A stretch of DNA of 64,000 nt, from contig NZ_JAKELO010000002.1 of NCBI RefSeq assembly GCF_028912405.1, positions 1,931,276 through 1,995,275 on the forward strand, given 5' to 3'. The stretch is from Methanogenium marinum. GTDB taxonomy: Archaea; Halobacteriota; Methanomicrobia; Methanomicrobiales; Methanomicrobiaceae. The notes under the pieces are model-generated. The model saw only the letters and a program-made list of their open reading frames with translations, was not told the DNA's origin and made no database searches. A program made the translations under genes and the position numbers. Shown here piece by piece: positions 63,529 to 64,000 of this stretch (its first letter is position 1; each line of letters begins with the position of its first letter).

Positions 63529-64000
63529 ATGGGTGAAGGCAGGAGTGCTTCAGTATGCCGGAAAAACCAGATTAGGGGAATTATCTCTGCCCTGATGCCT
63601 GTCTTTTGTCTGCTTGTGGTGTTGTCATGTGGATGTCTTGATGCATTCTGGAATATCTCGACGGGTTTGGAAGATGGTGATTCTCCATCTCCTGTATCAT
63701 CTGAAGGTGCCCGGTCGTCATTGGTGAGTAATGAATCTGTGGAAACTTCCTCTGCCCGGGGAGTGATGCCAGAGGATGCCGATGGTGTGGGTGGAACAGG
63801 TGGTGGTGTGACTGATGAGTCCGGTGAGCTGATGAATCCTGTCTCCCCTGATTCGTTTTCTCTTACCTACGCCCCGGCTGATGGATATCAGGCAGAAGAA
63901 GGAGAATTGCTTGAGATGCAGGTGCGGGTGGTGCCGGGTGAGGAGTTTTCGGCCCCTGTTTCCCTGCGGCTGGATATTGCTGTGCCATCTCCCGGCCTGC
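63529..64000 (+). CDS. Predicted lipoprotein, 3' end outside window
   Basis: Open reading frame continuing beyond the window (157 residues visible). It starts at the ATG at 63529 with AAGGAGGG at 63517-63524; an ATG at 63514 is also possible. A hydrophobic signal ends in a lipobox-like VLSCGC. A low-complexity Ser/Gly/Glu/Asp linker (about residues 45-105) leads to a beta-rich segment (SFSLTYAPADGYQ, EEFSAPVSLRLDIAV). The frame has no stop to the window end. Probably another envelope lipoprotein. Confidence 0.7.
   Translation, partial: MGEGRSASVCRKNQIRGIISALMPVFCLLVVLSCGCLDAFWNISTGLEDGDSPSPVSSEGARSSLVSNESVETSSARGVMPEDADGVGGTGGGVTDESGELMNPVSPDSFSLTYAPADGYQAEEGELLEMQVRVVPGEEFSAPVSLRLDIAVPSPGL

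Overview
The window is about 64 kb of a methanogenic archaeon, most probably of the order Methanomicrobiales. Supporting genes are mch (methenyl-tetrahydromethanopterin cyclohydrolase), a gene resembling methanogenesis marker protein 12, a four-subunit pyruvate:ferredoxin oxidoreductase, archaeal ribosomal proteins (L7Ae, S28e, L24e, S10), EF-1A, an Orc1/Cdc6 protein, a CetZ/FtsZ-family GTPase, archaeal-type GuaAA and ApgM, and secreted proteins with PKD, NHL, DUF3821 and NosD-like domains. Several promoters match the archaeal TATA pattern. The genus cannot be fixed from the sequence alone.

Layout. 1-2.5 kb: two arylacetate-CoA ligases and an ACT-domain protein with overlapping ends. 2.8-9.4 kb: an accessory patch with an intact hicBA pair, an orphan antitoxin, a frameshifted nucleotidyltransferase, a giant NHL/PKD/dockerin-like surface protein, and a second hicB whose hicA carries two nonsense codons. 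9.9-17.9 kb: housekeeping genes (mntP, a fused Hps-RraA protein, nitroreductase, TraB, YkgJ, guaAA, two tandem CobT paralogs and divergent cobS). 18.1-22.2 kb: EF-1A, S10 and an Agl23-like membrane protein. 22.8-30.2 kb: a CetZ-like gene coupled to a membrane-anchored coiled-coil protein, then a divergent four-gene envelope operon. 30.2-31.6 kb: rpl7ae-rps28e-rpl24e-ndk, led by a hairpin with kink-turn features next to the ribosome binding site. 31.8-37.9 kb: nitrilase, threonine synthase, and a duplicated surface-protein module in which one duplicated gene has decayed. 38.0-44.0 kb: porCDAB, MMP12, and a PAS sensor with a RecA-like partner. 44.3-53.4 kb: uracil salvage, DUF368, an epimerase, apgM, orc1/cdc6, mch and small membrane proteins. 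53.8 kb: tRNA-Val(UAC). 54-64 kb: a second envelope region with a two-domain chagasin-like lipoprotein, three surface-protein genes joined by ATGA overlaps, and the start of a divergent lipoprotein.

The main biological themes are central methanogen metabolism (mch, por, cobamide synthesis), translation, and a large investment in surface proteins and their glycosylation or lipid carriers. No CRISPR array, rRNA, intact transposon or recognisable prophage was seen. The items most worth following up are the L7Ae leader structure, the CetZ/coiled-coil pair, the coupled surface-protein operon with a TolB/CsgG-like domain, the tandem CobT pair, and the duplicated DUF3821 module.
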